A DNA stretch of 64,000 nt from Apteryx mantelli (taxonomy: Eukaryota; Chordata; Aves; Apterygiformes; Apterygidae): NCBI RefSeq assembly GCF_036417845.1, contig NC_089981.1, positions 38,508,668 through 38,572,667 on the forward strand, in the 5' to 3' direction. Shown in pieces: positions 37,478 through 48,486 of this stretch. The translations under genes and the position numbers were made by a program. Below the pieces are notes generated by a model that saw nothing but the letters and a program-made list of their open reading frames with translations, was not told where the DNA came from and did no database searches. Each line of letters opens with the position of its first letter. Within the stretch, counting starts at the first letter, position 1.

Positions 37478-40400
37478 CTGTAAAGCAAACATGACAAAGT
37501 CTAAAAAAAATACATACGTGATAGCTTGCTTGTACCTCAATTAGACTGGATGAAAGTCTTACAAAAGACTCTATTCATTATTAGGCTAAGGACAGCAACA
37601 CATGTGATTGGAAAAACTCAAAGAGATGCTAAAAAGGCATGCAGAAGAGCTGAGTCTAAGCTGCTGGGCAGTAATGTGCTCCCTGTCACCAGCGGGACTG
37701 AGTTCTGTGGGTCAGAAGCAGAAAAAGACTGAATATCATTTTGAACACAAAAAATGATATATGAATAGGAAAGAATAGCTCTGCTGGTTTTTCAGCTGTA
37801 AGTTTAATTTGTTTGCGCTTATAGGCCTAAATATGCCTGTGAACTGGAAGTATGATCTAAATGCTACCTAACAACTTTTGGCACCTGTTAAAAAGGTAAA
37901 GTCATATAGTTTAAAGTGTGGATGTTGAATAAGTGTATAGCTAGATACACCTGGAGACTATTATGAAGATTTGAGCTGTGAACAACAGTTAGCTTTATGA
38001 AACTTCTTTGTTTGCATGAGTGTACCAAAATGAAAGTACACCCTGCCCACCAAGTTCCTCCAAAATGTGAGGCTGCTCCTTTATTACAACCAGGTCCCTG
38101 TACGTATGCTTCCAGACAGACACGTGCTTCTTCATCCTGCCTTCCTTGTAGATGGGTTAGACTCATTTCCTCAGTACTTGCCCTCAAAACATCAGTCCCA
38201 CTATAAGGCAAAACAAATTCTCTTCCCGGATGTTCACATTTTATCTATCAAAATTTGTCCCCTTTCTTCTGGTCTGCAGCCAAAAAAGGCCTGCTCTACA
38301 CTGCATATCTCTTTTTCACTGTCTTAATTGCATAGCTGTCTTTGCCTTAGCCCTGAGTCGATGACTTGAATCTGTGATGTGTGTGAGGCATAGATGGGAG
38401 AGAGGGGAATAGCAGCAGCATCCTTCGCAGAGGTTTTCCTTTACAGCCACCTCTCTGGTGGAGGTGGTGAAGACACCGGTACTGAGGCCAGGGCCAGGAC
38501 AGCCATGGGCTCTGCGGGAACCCTGCAGCATCCCACTAGCAACACACGTTTAATGCTGTTCACTCACCAGAGATGCTGATAGGCATTTAACAAGGTTTTA
38601 AAAGACTCTGCATGTCTCAGTTTCACAGCTGTAAAATGGAAGTGCCCTCCCTTCCGAGGGCAAGGTTTTCACGTGCTGCAGTGCCGGAGCCCATGCTACT
38701 GCCATATGGAGGCAGATTTTTCTTGCCATTTGCCTCAGTCCTAGCTCTAAAGGGTAGATTAGCACAGTCTGCAAAGGACCCCAAAAAACTCTGTAGACTC
38801 AACTAACTGATTTTACTGATGTGGAGAAACTGGTGAACCAAAGGATACCTGAGAAGAGTTATTCCAATACTGTTCCACAAAATGATCCCTGTATAATTAT
38901 TCCAAAAGAGGTCAGTCTTATCAGAAGTAGGGAGCCTAACACAGGTTCCTGGCACAGTAGCACCACTGAAGCAGCTGGTCAGTTTTTCTAGGCAAGCAAA
39001 GCAGGAAAGTTTCTCCTGAGCTGAGCCTTCACCCCTTGCCCCCTTGTGAAAAGAAATGTTGGAGTGGAAAAGCTTTTCCCGAACGGTCCCTCCGGCTTTG
39101 AAACACAAGTCTGTAGGAAACCGTGTCTCTCAAACTTGAGCTGGAGCTGCAAAAATTACCTTTTCTAGTTCTACAGGAACTTTTCACAGGTGATATTCCT
39201 TGGAACATGACTCAGTTGAACAAACTGCAGGATGGCCTGGTACTCCTCACACGGGAGAGGGATATCCAAGAAAAAAGGACTCCCTGGACTATCCCTGGCT
39301 TTTCTCCACTGTAGGAGAGGGGCTTTTTCACTAAGAATTTGTTTAGTCTTATTTTAATTCAATCCAAATAATCTGGAGGAAAAAAGATATCTATTCTGAA
39401 CAAGAAAGAGATAAAGGCAAGAAAGAGCTTCCTTTAAAATTCAACCTTTCCATTCATTCCTTTGGGGCAGACTCTGGCTTTGAGCTAAAGATGCCCAAAT
39501 TTAATCTGCATATTAACTGGAGGCATAGAAGTAGTCCAGCCTTAACCCTGGCACAGCAGAGCTAGTATGTCTGCATTTCCCTTCAGTTGTGTTTTCCTTT
39601 GCCAAAGTTATTTGTGGTCCAATTTTCTGTACCAGCAAAGAACCATTGTCTTTATACATAGCCCCTTCCGTCAGTGGGCATCACATGAAACATACTAAAG
39701 AAGCCGGATCAAAAATATTATCTGGAAAACACTCTTGAAAAGGTGGAGTAAAATACACTGAAACAGGGAGGTAATTGAGAGCTGGTCTTGTTGATTGTGT
39801 TACCTAGCTTCCATTCACACGGAAAAAGCTCACACTGCTTGAGAATGTATCATACTGTTCAAATCAACAGAGTTACACAGAATTGTTGAAGGAAGCAAAA
39901 TTCACATAGCTCTATTTTATCCCCTTCAAATCTGCTTTCAGACCACAGGATTCCTGGAGAAACTGCACAGTATGGTTGTTATACAGTAATAGATCACAAG
40001 TTGCTAGGGATGTAATCAGAGACACCAGAAGAAATTCAAGTAGGTAGATAATGCATATAGTGTATACAATGGTAAATACAGACATATTTGTCCCTGAGTG
40101 TAAAGCAGTATAAGCTAAACTGTTTTATTCACTGGGAGGGTAAGAGAGCTGAGCCGAAAGGGCAAGACCACTGCTACCGGTAGAGCTGAGATTTTGCCTC
40201 AAAGATCAGGAGGAAAGCATAAGGTCCAAGAAGGAGAATAAGGTATCTTCTTACACCTTCTCATACTTCCTTTCCTTGCTATAGCCCTGCCTTTTAGGCC
40301 CTGTTAATTCTCCCACTGCCGAACTGAATACTCTGTGCGGAGAAACTCCCATTAATGTCAGTAAGCTGCTTTTCTATAATGGTGATCCTCAATTGCTTCT

Positions 40401-42685
40401 GGACACTCTTCATCTGACATTTATACCCCCTACCAGTGTCCAAGATCTACAGCAAATATAAATATGGATCATCTGGAATAGAGAGAGGTAGGTAGTCTGC
40501 ACCGCAACGGCTGGCTCCTGAGGGCTTTACCAGTGCGTACAATCGCCCAGGACTTCGGCTGTGAGAAATACCTTTGGCTGTACAGGCAATAAGAAAGTAA
40601 GAACAAGGCCTCTTTCCTCTGAGAATCTCAAATCTTTTAAAAATATGCTAATTAGTTGCCTGTAACAAATCCAGAGAGAAATCTATTGTAACTTTAAATG
40701 TTTTCTCTATAAACATTGGCTTGTAAGAAATTAGTGCTCCCCACTGGACCCATTCTCCCCATAGAAAATTACCAGAGTATACCAGAGTCTTAAGTAAAAC
40801 TTACTGATGCATAAAGTCTGCCCCTTTTGTTCATGGCCAGGTATCTGCCTGAGAACAAGCCCTTGATGGCAACAATTCCGACATCAACGGCAGTTATTTC
40901 CAGAATACCTAGAAACAGAAACAGTTATGAGATATGTTATTGCTCCCCACCATAAGTAAGTTTTGGAGATACGTTTGACTGATACTTACCTGCGGAGTAG
41001 GATTTCACAGCTGTCACTAGCTCATACCAAAATCATACTGCAACCATGTGAACAAAACAAGACTATTGTTTGAAACCTTATAAAACAACAATGACATAGG
41101 CATTGTTTGAGACAAGCTTGGCAATAAATCCCTAGATGTCTGATTGAGATTGAACTCTTTCAAAAATGAAAAAGATCTGACACTGAACTAGAGGTTCACT
41201 TAATCCTATATGTATATAAAAAAAGTTTAAATCCTCTTTAATGCTTAGGAACACAAGAGCTCTTGACTTATTGAGACCAGTCACAAAGCTGTCCATTTCA
41301 GGACAAAGCCCTCGCTGAGGTCTCCAGAGGGTAAAACAGAGTGAGTCGGCTGCATTTTAGAGCCATGTATATAATCAAGAAAGGAACTTGTCATTTAGGA
41401 GGTCAATGTAGCCCTCCAGAAAAGGACAATATGACTGCCTGAGTCAAATTAAAAGGGAGGGGATGTTTCAGGCCATCAAAGATGGGGTCTCAAATACTAG
41501 ACAAGTGTCACAGGCAGGGCTGGCACAACGCCTACCAAAATGTTTATGTCCAGCCAGAGATGCCAGGATGCAGAGGGAGGCACAAATGGTCCAGGGGAAG
41601 ATGCGTTGTATGTGCACAGCTCTCCAGCTGCCGCTCAAATCCTGCTCTCACCTCAGCAGCTCTGGCCCAATACCTCGGTACTTTCTACCAGTGTTTGGGA
41701 GCCGAGATGCAGCCCAAACCCATCGCTGCCTTTCGGCAGCGCTAAAGCGGAGCCGTGGGCCTGCCCGCGTTGCGGAGCCGGACTGCTGGCCCCACCGCGC
41801 CTGGGAGAGCCGGGGTGGTTACGGTGCAGCTGTTTTGAATCACCCACCGCTTCGCCGCTGAAGGATGTCTCCTCCGGGCTCCGAGAGCCGGGGGTTCCTC
41901 TAGGAAACAGCGGCCTTCCTTTAGGGACTACAGCCACATCCCCGAGGTCTCCCTATCGCTGCGAGCCATCACCGCCGGGGCTGGTGCTTCCTGGGGCCGC
42001 GGCACCGGGCCGGGGCTCGGGCCGGGGGCCGGGGCGGCGGCGGGGGCTGCCGAGGCTCCCCGGGGCCGCTCCCCCCGCCCCGCCGGCGCACGAACCCCCT
42101 CGCTCCGACGTATCCCGTTTCACCTTAATGACGGCCGAGCTCGGCACACGCCAGCGGGGCAGATGTGCCTCAGCCCGGGCCCCGCGGGACGCGCCGGGGA
42201 GGGGGCGGGAGGCGAGGGGCAGCCGCGGGCCCCGCGGGCTCCCGGCTGCCGGCGGCGGCCCCGGCCGCAGCCCGGGCAGGTGACAGGTCCGCGGGATGCG
42301 CGGGGCAGCGGAGCCCCTCCGCCGGCCCGGCCGCAGGGGCAGGAGGAGCCGGAGCCCCGGCGGGTCCCGTCCCGTCCCGTCCCGTCCCGTCCCACCGGCG
42401 GCGGCGCGGGCGACACAGGCACCCTGCGCCCGAGGGGTGCCGTGACTTACTGAAGACGCTGTTCTTCTCCAGCGTGCCGTTGATCTTCCCGCTGGGGTGG
42501 ACCTGGAGGTGGTACTTGGTGGCACAGTAGAGCTTCCTGCGCCGCGGCGCTCCGCCGAGGTGCTCGTAGACGCCGCCGCGGCCCCCCGCGTCCCTGCGCG
42601 GCCGCGGCGCGCCCGCCGCCAGCGCCAGCGCCGGGGCCCGCGGCTCCCGCGCGGCGCTCAGCAGCAGGAGCCAGATTATAACCAT
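37145..42685 (-). CDS. FGF3: Fibroblast growth factor 3 (three coding exons)
   Basis: Join of exons 42685-42451, 40908-40805 and 37477-37145 on the minus strand: 235 + 104 + 333 nt, 223 aa plus a TAG stop. FGF3 is a secreted heparin-binding FGF receptor ligand (FGFR2b/FGFR1b in mammals) required for inner-ear, hindbrain, pharyngeal and tail development. Residues 1 to about 16 form the hydrophobic signal [11 protein letters not shown] near-invariant block follows: [16 protein letters not shown] (30-45), then [10 protein letters not shown], an N-glycosylation sequon N69-[18 protein letters not shown] (80-95) and [15 protein letters not shown]. Conserved cysteines are C54 and C120. The basic region [16 protein letters not shown] (164-179) serves heparin binding and matches the nuclear-targeting part of mammalian FGF3. 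The C-terminus is shorter than human FGF3 and ends with a KNQRRRRGH cluster. The ATG at 42683-42685 has A at -3 and G at +4; upstream initiation is discussed separately. Confidence 0.98.
37478..40804 (-). other. FGF3: FGF3 intron 2 (3327 bp)
   Basis: Consensus splice ends. Contains a probable old repeat relic (about 40341-40372). Short ORFs inside (for example 37888-38211 and 38803-39108) show no family features. Confidence 0.85.
40341..40372. repeat. Ancient amniote repeat relic
   Basis: AAACTCCCATTAATGTCAGT followed by AAGCTGC. It matches the core of the old family seen at 22011 and 54705. Confidence 0.35.
40805..40908 (-). CDS. FGF3: FGF3 coding exon 2
   Basis: 104 nt, the same length and phase as FGF4 exon 2. 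The acceptor is CTGTTTCTGTTTCTAG (AG at 40909-40910) and the donor is GTAAGT at 40799-40804. It encodes the end of Ser79 and residues 80-113. The exon is too short to appear as a long ORF and was found by matching the expected protein and splice sites. Confidence 0.97.
40909..42450 (-). other. FGF3: FGF3 intron 1 (1542 bp)
   Basis: AT-rich next to exon 2, becoming extremely GC/CpG-rich from about 41740 to exon 1. Carries a pentanucleotide repeat near the donor. Confidence 0.85.
42365..42393. repeat. (TCCCG)n pentanucleotide repeat in FGF3 intron 1
   Basis: Nearly six TCCCG units on the plus strand. On the FGF3-sense strand these are successive GGG runs separated by AC, about 52 nt inside the first intron. 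Confidence 0.95.
42451..42685 (-). CDS. FGF3: FGF3 coding exon 1
   Basis: Residues 1-78 plus the first base of Ser79. The donor is A|GTAAGT at 42445-42450. It encodes the signal peptide, the conserved [16 protein letters not shown] stretch and the N69 sequon. GC-rich, inside a CpG island. Confidence 0.97.
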
Positions 42686-42693
42686 CGTGGCAT
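42676..42693 (-). other. Five-codon uORF overlapping the FGF3 start
   Basis: An ATG at 42691-42693 sits in a near-ideal Kozak context (GCCGCCACCATGC). It reads Met-Pro-Arg-Trp-Leu and stops at TAA (42676-42678), in a different frame from FGF3 and overlapping the first codons of FGF3, whose ATG lies 8 nt downstream. Ribosomes starting there would terminate just past the FGF3 ATG, so FGF3 from its ATG would depend on leaky scanning or short back-up reinitiation. Confidence 0.7.
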
Positions 42694-42772
42694 GGTGGCG
42701 GCCGCGCTGGGGCTGCGGGGGGCGGCGAGGCGGGGGGCCGGCGGCGCCCGCGCCCCCATGGAAGCCCCCGGC

Positions 42773-42778
42773 CAGCAG
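42773..42778 (-). other. In-frame upstream CTG pair of FGF3
   Basis: Two adjacent CTG codons lie 30 and 31 codons upstream of the FGF3 ATG with no intervening stop; the nearest in-frame upstream stop (TAA) is 64 codons upstream of the ATG. Mouse Fgf3 is known to initiate at a CUG about 29 codons upstream as well as at the AUG, giving products that differ in nuclear versus secretory routing. The position here is similar, but use in this species is inference. Confidence 0.4.
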
Positions 42779-42852
42779 CGCCCGAGGCTGCGGGGCACCC
42801 GCCGGCTCACGTCGCGAAGCGCCGGCGAGGGGCTGCCAGCCTCGATCCGCCG

Positions 42853-42859
42853 CTTTTAT
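42853..42859 (-). promoter_or_regulatory. Candidate FGF3 TATA-like box
   Basis: Minus-strand ATAAAAG at the edge of the CpG island, 168 nt upstream of the ATG. It predicts a cap site near 42828 and a leader of about 140 nt that would include both the CTG codons and the overlapping uORF. Confidence 0.45.
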
Positions 42860-43187
42860 CTGTCTCGGATTTACTTAGATCAATAGACATCGGCAAAGGC
42901 CCCCGAAGAGTCCCAGCTGTTTGTGTTGGATGGAGCTGCCGCGGCCAGTCTTCTCCTTGGGTTTCCAGATAGACAGACTGCAGGCAGGAGACAGAGAGAG
43001 GGAGGGAGAGACCCGCTGAATTTCAGCAAGAGCAAAATAGTTGATCGACAGAGCATAGAAATAAAAGCGGCTTCCTGCAACAATAGCCTGATCTGCGGCC
43101 AATTGATACAGAGCAGAGGAGGCAAAAGGTATCAGGCTCGTGTGAACTCCCAGAGTGCAGCGTGGATAAAATTACACAGCATCTCTC

Positions 43188-43190
<3 letters not shown>

Positions 43191-43229
<39 letters not shown>
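43191..43229. repeat. (CA)n microsatellite upstream of FGF3
   Basis: 39-bp uninterrupted CA run, about 340 bp upstream of the proposed FGF3 TATA-like box. Confidence 0.97.
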
Positions 43230-43232
<3 letters not shown>

Positions 43233-43499
43233 GGCTTGGCCGCCGCCGGCTCCGCGCCCGCGGAGCCCCCGCGCAGCCTCCGCGCCGCACCGTCACCTCC
43301 CGCCCAACCCCGCGGGCCGCCCTGACCCAGGTCCAAACCAAACATCCCGGGGAGGGAGCTTTTGAAAAGGCGCATTTTAAGAGCAGAAGCAGCAGAAAGG
43401 GGGCTCCGGTCGCGCCTCCCCCTGAGGCTCGAGGGGAGCAGCGCCGTTTAATGCCTTTCGCCCAGGCATTAGTGATTTTTCAGTTTCTTTCTCCCCTTT

Positions 43500-46000
43500 G
43501 TCCCAGATGTTGAAAGAAAACAGTTATTACTAAATCAGTCAGCGCACGGTTATAAATAAGATGCATTATTTAAATAGGTCTTTCAAGGTTTAGTCATTTC
43601 CACATCAGCGCAGGCAAAGTAGGGCCCAGCCACATAGCAAATGTTGTTACATGCGTCCTTGAATGAAGGTGTAAGAAGTTGGAGCTAATCCTTTTTCTTA
43701 ACCTTGGTGCCTGGTAAGTCTCATTAGCTATAGCAGATCTGCCCTCGCTACCATATAGCTTCACACAGCTGCCTACGCTTTCAAAATATGATGGAGCTAC
43801 CTATAAATAAATACAAAAGAAGGCAAAAGGTTCGACAACTCAGTGAATTACGCTGTCCCTGTGTGTTACTCAAAGGCAGCTCGTTAATTAGATTTGCATC
43901 TGAAACAGGCAGTGGGAGTTTTGGGGAAGTGTGTGAGAGATAATTAGTATTAATGTGCTTGAAGGGCACACAAATATACCTTTGAAGTGAGTCATGTCAA
44001 AATTCAAGCGTTTGACCTTGATCAATATAAATTTGTTTCAGTATCTGTGAACAAGAAGAGGTCTATAAAATATTTTTAAAGGACATTCCTACGTAGAGCA
44101 AGAGGATTTTCTTACATCTTAAAGCGATCTTAAAAAAGGAAGCTTTTACTAGTCGGAAGATAAGGAAAGGCATACGACCTTTTCCTAAAAGGAATGGCAG
44201 AAGGGCAAAACGATCTAGAAAGCTACTCCCTATTTTAAGTTGGCCTTAATATTTAGTAGTTCTCCAAAGCTAAAAGGCTTTTCATTATATAGTCGTCTGG
44301 AATAAAAGGAAACACATAAAAAACCCACAAGCACCCCTCTCCGCCATTACCACCCCTTCCCCGCTCCCCCCCTTTTCTTCTCCACGAGTTAAGCCCTAAC
44401 CTCACAAGGAGAGTTTGATCTGGGGATGACAAATGTTTGTACAATTAATTCTTTATTGTTGTTTTTCTGCAATGCCACTTATAGGCAGCAGTGTAGTTTA
44501 GTAAAAGCAAACGATTAAAAATTGAAATAAGGAAAGCACTGTGTCCCTTAAAAAATATGAAAACGTAAACATGCAGGACACTAATCTTGGTGTGCGCGGG
44601 GGGGAGATGGTTGCTTGCGGGCCAAATCCTTCAGTTCTTCCTAAAACAACAACCCCTCTGGAAAGGCTTCCTCCGGGGACGCACAGTAAATTGTGTCCTG
44701 TGTACTCCTAACCTCTCCCGAACTGCAGGACAGAACCGAGAGCAGGACGAAAAAAAAATCTACGGACATGCCACGAGTCTCCTCAAAGATATATTTACAG
44801 ACAGTGTGCGAAAGCGAGATACAGCATATTTACGCTCAATAACTATAACGATCGCTTCCGAGTTAATCTCAGGTCGTCCCGAGGCTGTTGTCTCTCCATG
44901 TAGCTGCGCAAATGACATTTTACAATTTTGGATTTGCAGGGTATTTTTCATTAGCGCTCTGAAAAAAACAATCCCACAAGATCCTCCTCCCTCCGCCCCC
45001 ACCACAATAATAAACCAAAAAGAATAGTGGGTGGAAGAGTAACACGTTAATGACTTTTGCTCAAATTGCTTCCATCTTGATCACATTTTCATAATTAGCA
45101 CCATCATCTACAAATCTTTCCGCCCTGGGCATCTAACACAGACAGGCTTCCCAAGCGATGTGTATTCTACTTGTTCGGGAGGGGAACACTTATAGGTCTA
45201 TCATTAATGGGTCCCTTTCAAATGAAATGAATACGACCTCCCCTGAAATATCAAAGGGCTGCAGCTACCTTGTCTCGCTTGGGACAACACTGAATAGCAG
45301 GCAACCGTAAGTCGTTTTGCTCTAGTCAGACATCTATACAATAAAACGTAAACCCACTCTTGTATATTTTAAGTTGTCTGGTGGCCATTTTTGAAAACAA
45401 AAAAGGGTCCTTTTAATGTGGTCTAATTCTGACAGAGGGTGGGACGTCAGATGTGGTCTACCGATTCTTTCTGGAAATATTTTTAATTATGCCCCAAAGC
45501 TCCTTGTAGCCCCAAAGTAATAATCAGAGAGCAGTTTGAGTCTGTTACTTAATGTGGAGGGGAAAATGGGCTCTAGACCGTATGCAACCAAATTAGAATT
45601 ACAGCCTATAATGATCTATTAATTTGCTTGAAATGTGTAGTTTTAAATGGAACATGTTAGGTATCTACTATTCTTTGTGCTTGATTTTGCTAACGGAATA
45701 CTCCAAGCCTTCTTACGGTTAAGCAATAAAGACAGCATTTCCCCTAGCAAGTCACTGGCTAAAAGTGACTATTTGAGACAGATGTTTTTATTCTCATAGT
45801 GCGCTCCGGTTCCAAAGCACACAAAACCTTGTATTCTTAGCTGATGGCTCTGGGAGAGGGATGGTGTATTCAGATATGTGCGTCTATGATTTTTTATGAC
45901 AAAGCAATACATCTTTCTATTTAAGTGTTGTAGACGGGTAAATATTGAAAAAAACGCACAATTTTTGAAAGCCAGCCCCCTCCCTTAAAAATGCTAGCTA
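43500..46000. promoter_or_regulatory. CpG-retaining, repeat-poor FGF3 upstream block
   Basis: No coding signal and no transposon relic, but scattered CpGs persist in AT-rich DNA and homeodomain-type motifs are frequent. Examples are TTAATTAGATTTGCAT (43884-43899, homeodomain plus octamer) and ATTAATGGGTCCC near 45201. This texture is typical of clustered vertebrate developmental enhancers; that function is inferred. Confidence 0.35.
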
Positions 46001-46054
46001 ACTTTATCCCGCGATGAACTTTGCAAGCACACATTTTGCAGGGATTCAGCTCTA

Positions 46055-46165
46055 ACACCGCGGCCGCTCGCCGCCTGGTTTCGCGGCGCTGCCCGGTGCC
46101 GGCGCCCGTGCGGGGCTGCCGTCGCCCCTCCGCCCGCGCCCGTGGTTTACGGCGGCCCCGCTACC
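46055..46165. promoter_or_regulatory. Isolated CpG-rich patch upstream of FGF3
   Basis: About 110 bp dense in CpG (GCGGCCGCTCGCCGCC, GGTGCCGGCGCCCGTG and similar) in otherwise AT-rich DNA, 3.4 kb upstream of the FGF3 ATG. It could be an alternative promoter, a non-coding RNA promoter or an orphan CpG island. The plus-strand ORF across it (46021-46326) is Arg-rich with no recognised motif. Confidence 0.4.
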
Positions 46166-46790
46166 CTAACCAGAAGGAAGCTACAATTTGTCGAGCAGTA
46201 AATACCAAGGCGGTGGGTGGAGTCCCCAGCAGAAAAAAAAATCTTCCTTCACCAATTAAAAATCCATCCGAGCTCCAACGTGGACCGTGGGAAGGTCTCA
46301 AAGAAAACAGCCTCGGTGGCTGTTAGGTGTTTTGTTTGCAACTGTGTCAATGCAATCTCCTTCTCAACACAACTTTCCTGCTAGATGCAGTTTGATCACA
46401 CCTGCTGCTGCTGATACTGGGCAGAGGTTATAAAATTCAATTGATTTTATTCAGCTATATTTTGTTTTCTTTGTGATTTCCCTGTGGGGCTCTCCTGCAC
46501 CCTGTGAACAATATAATCTTGTTTAAATGACTTTCCAGACCACACAGCATCACATTACCCTGCTCCATACGTGTTGGCAATATTATTTATCGTATTGTAC
46601 ACTCTCAGCTTCTGAAAAGCAGGATGCAGGGGGGGTGGAGGAGGCAGTAGCTTTGCAGCTCTCAGGTGGAGAAAATAGTTTCCTTCAGTGTGTATCAAGT
46701 GAAAGTAGTCACAAAGAATTCTCTAAAGAAAATATTAAGTATGTAACAGACATACCACAAGTTCTCCACCCACCTGACACTTCAGACATT

Positions 46791-46811
46791 AAAAAAAAAA
46801 AAAAAAAAAAA
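46791..46811. repeat. Poly-A run (A21)
   Basis: Uninterrupted A21 with no recognisable retroposed body on either side. Confidence 0.95.
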
Positions 46812-47027
46812 TTTAGAACTTCTAGAACCTCTATATTTAGGTTAAAACCATGTGTGGTTTACTGACATCACTGAGATCTGTGAACATATCTGCTATATGT
46901 ATGTATTTTAAATTATTATCATTATTTACAGTTTTACTGATATAAAGATGCCAATGCCTAAGCTCCTTACTCTAGCAAATTTCTACTAAAGTCAGCAAGC
47001 ATTTGCTTGGCTGAGGACTGAGGGATT

Positions 47028-47101
47028 AATCCTTGATTCAAAGTCCATGGAATTCACTAAGAGCCTTTCCTTTAGTGCCACAGTACATTTGGATCAGGCC
47101 C
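47028..47101. repeat. Ancient amniote repeat relic
   Basis: Contains AAAGTCCATGGAATTCACTA and ends TTTGGATCAGGCCC, the characteristic end of this old family. Confidence 0.45.
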
Positions 47102-48443
47102 AATCTTATTACTAGAAAAATTACTTTCCCTTGTTCTCTTAATGGCTGATTGGATGAAAATATTCAAAATGATGAATGCAGCAACATTAAAAAAAAAATT
47201 TAAATAGCTCTTTCTTCCCTCTGTTACTTATTCCTTTTCTCTGCAAGAAAGAAAGGGAACAGTAGACGGAAACGTAACACTACAGAAATATGCGCTACAG
47301 TACAGTTTAGATGACTGTCATGTGGCTTGTAAAGGTTTCTGGCCAACTCAAACTGTGCTACAACAGGGATATTCAGACCAATACAGAACTGCAAACCGCA
47401 GCCATGAAAATAACTAAATAAAAGGGGTATGGAGATGTCTGGAAGTGGAGAGAGGGAGTGTAAAAACATAGAAACATAACTCATTAATGACTTGGGGGCC
47501 AGATTTGCACACCTGCTTCCCACTGTTGAGATCCCATTCAGTCACTTAGTAGGCTGAGCTCTTGGAAGAAATTTGCTCCTTTCTTGGTAACTCAGTGTTT
47601 TTAAAATCAGTTCCAGAGCGTTCCTCTAGATTTACAGAAAAGCATGGTGTAACTGATAGAGGTGCCTGGCCCACACTCCCAATGTATTTGTCTTTGTGCA
47701 GGAAGGATCCACTGTTCAGATAAATCTCTTACTACTTTTAGCATTTCTCCCCCTGTTTCTTTCACAATCCGAAGCTTGTTATGATCTCACTCAGCCCTGC
47801 AAATCTCTGGGAATTGGGTTACCTGGAGATAAAAGATCACTCTTTCTCAAAGCTGTGGTTGGATCAACACTTTGCAAAATCAGATGACAGGCTTAGAGGT
47901 CAGGCCCAGGTCTGTGCATGAGGCTGCCCAAAGACCAGGAAGGAAAACTGAACGTAGCTGCTTTAGGGAAATGTCACGTGCAGGAACATATGACCCTGGA
48001 TGAAAGAACCTACTGCCAGGTATAAACTACTCTAAACTGAAACTTGATAAATGTTGCATTTAAAATTTTCTGCTTTTTAGGAAAGATTACTTCAGATCAA
48101 GGTTTGCATCACATGGCTGGGGTTTTCCCAGGAAATCCCATTCAAGGTTTTAGGTTGTACTAAGGTGGCTGTGAAGGAAAGTATCTTAAGGAAGTTTCAC
48201 CTAGATCAAGGGTAGGACAGAGGGACAAATAGGAAGGAGAAGTAAGGGCAACGAATGGTTATGCAAATTTCACTTTTAAAAGAAAATGTAGGAGAAAAAC
48301 AGAAACACAAGTTAAAATAAGTATATTAGATGAATTTCAATGGAATCCAATTTCATTCTACTTTCTTTTGCCTCAAAGGAAGACAGTAAAATACCTGGCA
48401 TTTGTCACCAGTGCATTAAAGTGACCCCACTGTATTCCTCATG

Positions 48444-48455
48444 CACACACACGTG

Positions 48456-48482
<27 letters not shown>
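48444..48482. repeat. Interrupted (CA)n microsatellite
   Basis: CA run broken once by GTG near 48453. Confidence 0.95.

Positions 48483-48486
<4 letters not shown>

Larger units (their letters stand above)
41740..42850. promoter_or_regulatory. CpG island over FGF3 exon 1
   Basis: About 1.1 kb of dense CpG and very high GC covering the 5' part of intron 1, exon 1, the leader and the promoter. The sequence turns AT-rich outside it. Edges by eye. The long plus-strand ORFs here are composition artefacts. Confidence 0.85.

Noticed and set aside
37478-37540. Extension of FGF3 exon 3 upstream to an ATG at 37540
   Set aside because: This stretch is intron: a pyrimidine tract ending TTTACAG at the exact family boundary.
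41540-42283. 247-codon plus-strand ORF
   Set aside because: Lies in the FGF3 intron 1 CpG island, with Pro/Arg/Gly composition typical of translated GC-rich DNA and no domain.
42120-42450. Read-through of FGF3 exon 1 into intron 1 as a longer protein
   Set aside because: The GTAAGT donor at 42445-42450 and the match of exon 2 in the correct phase show splicing here; the downstream frame is GC-rich noise.
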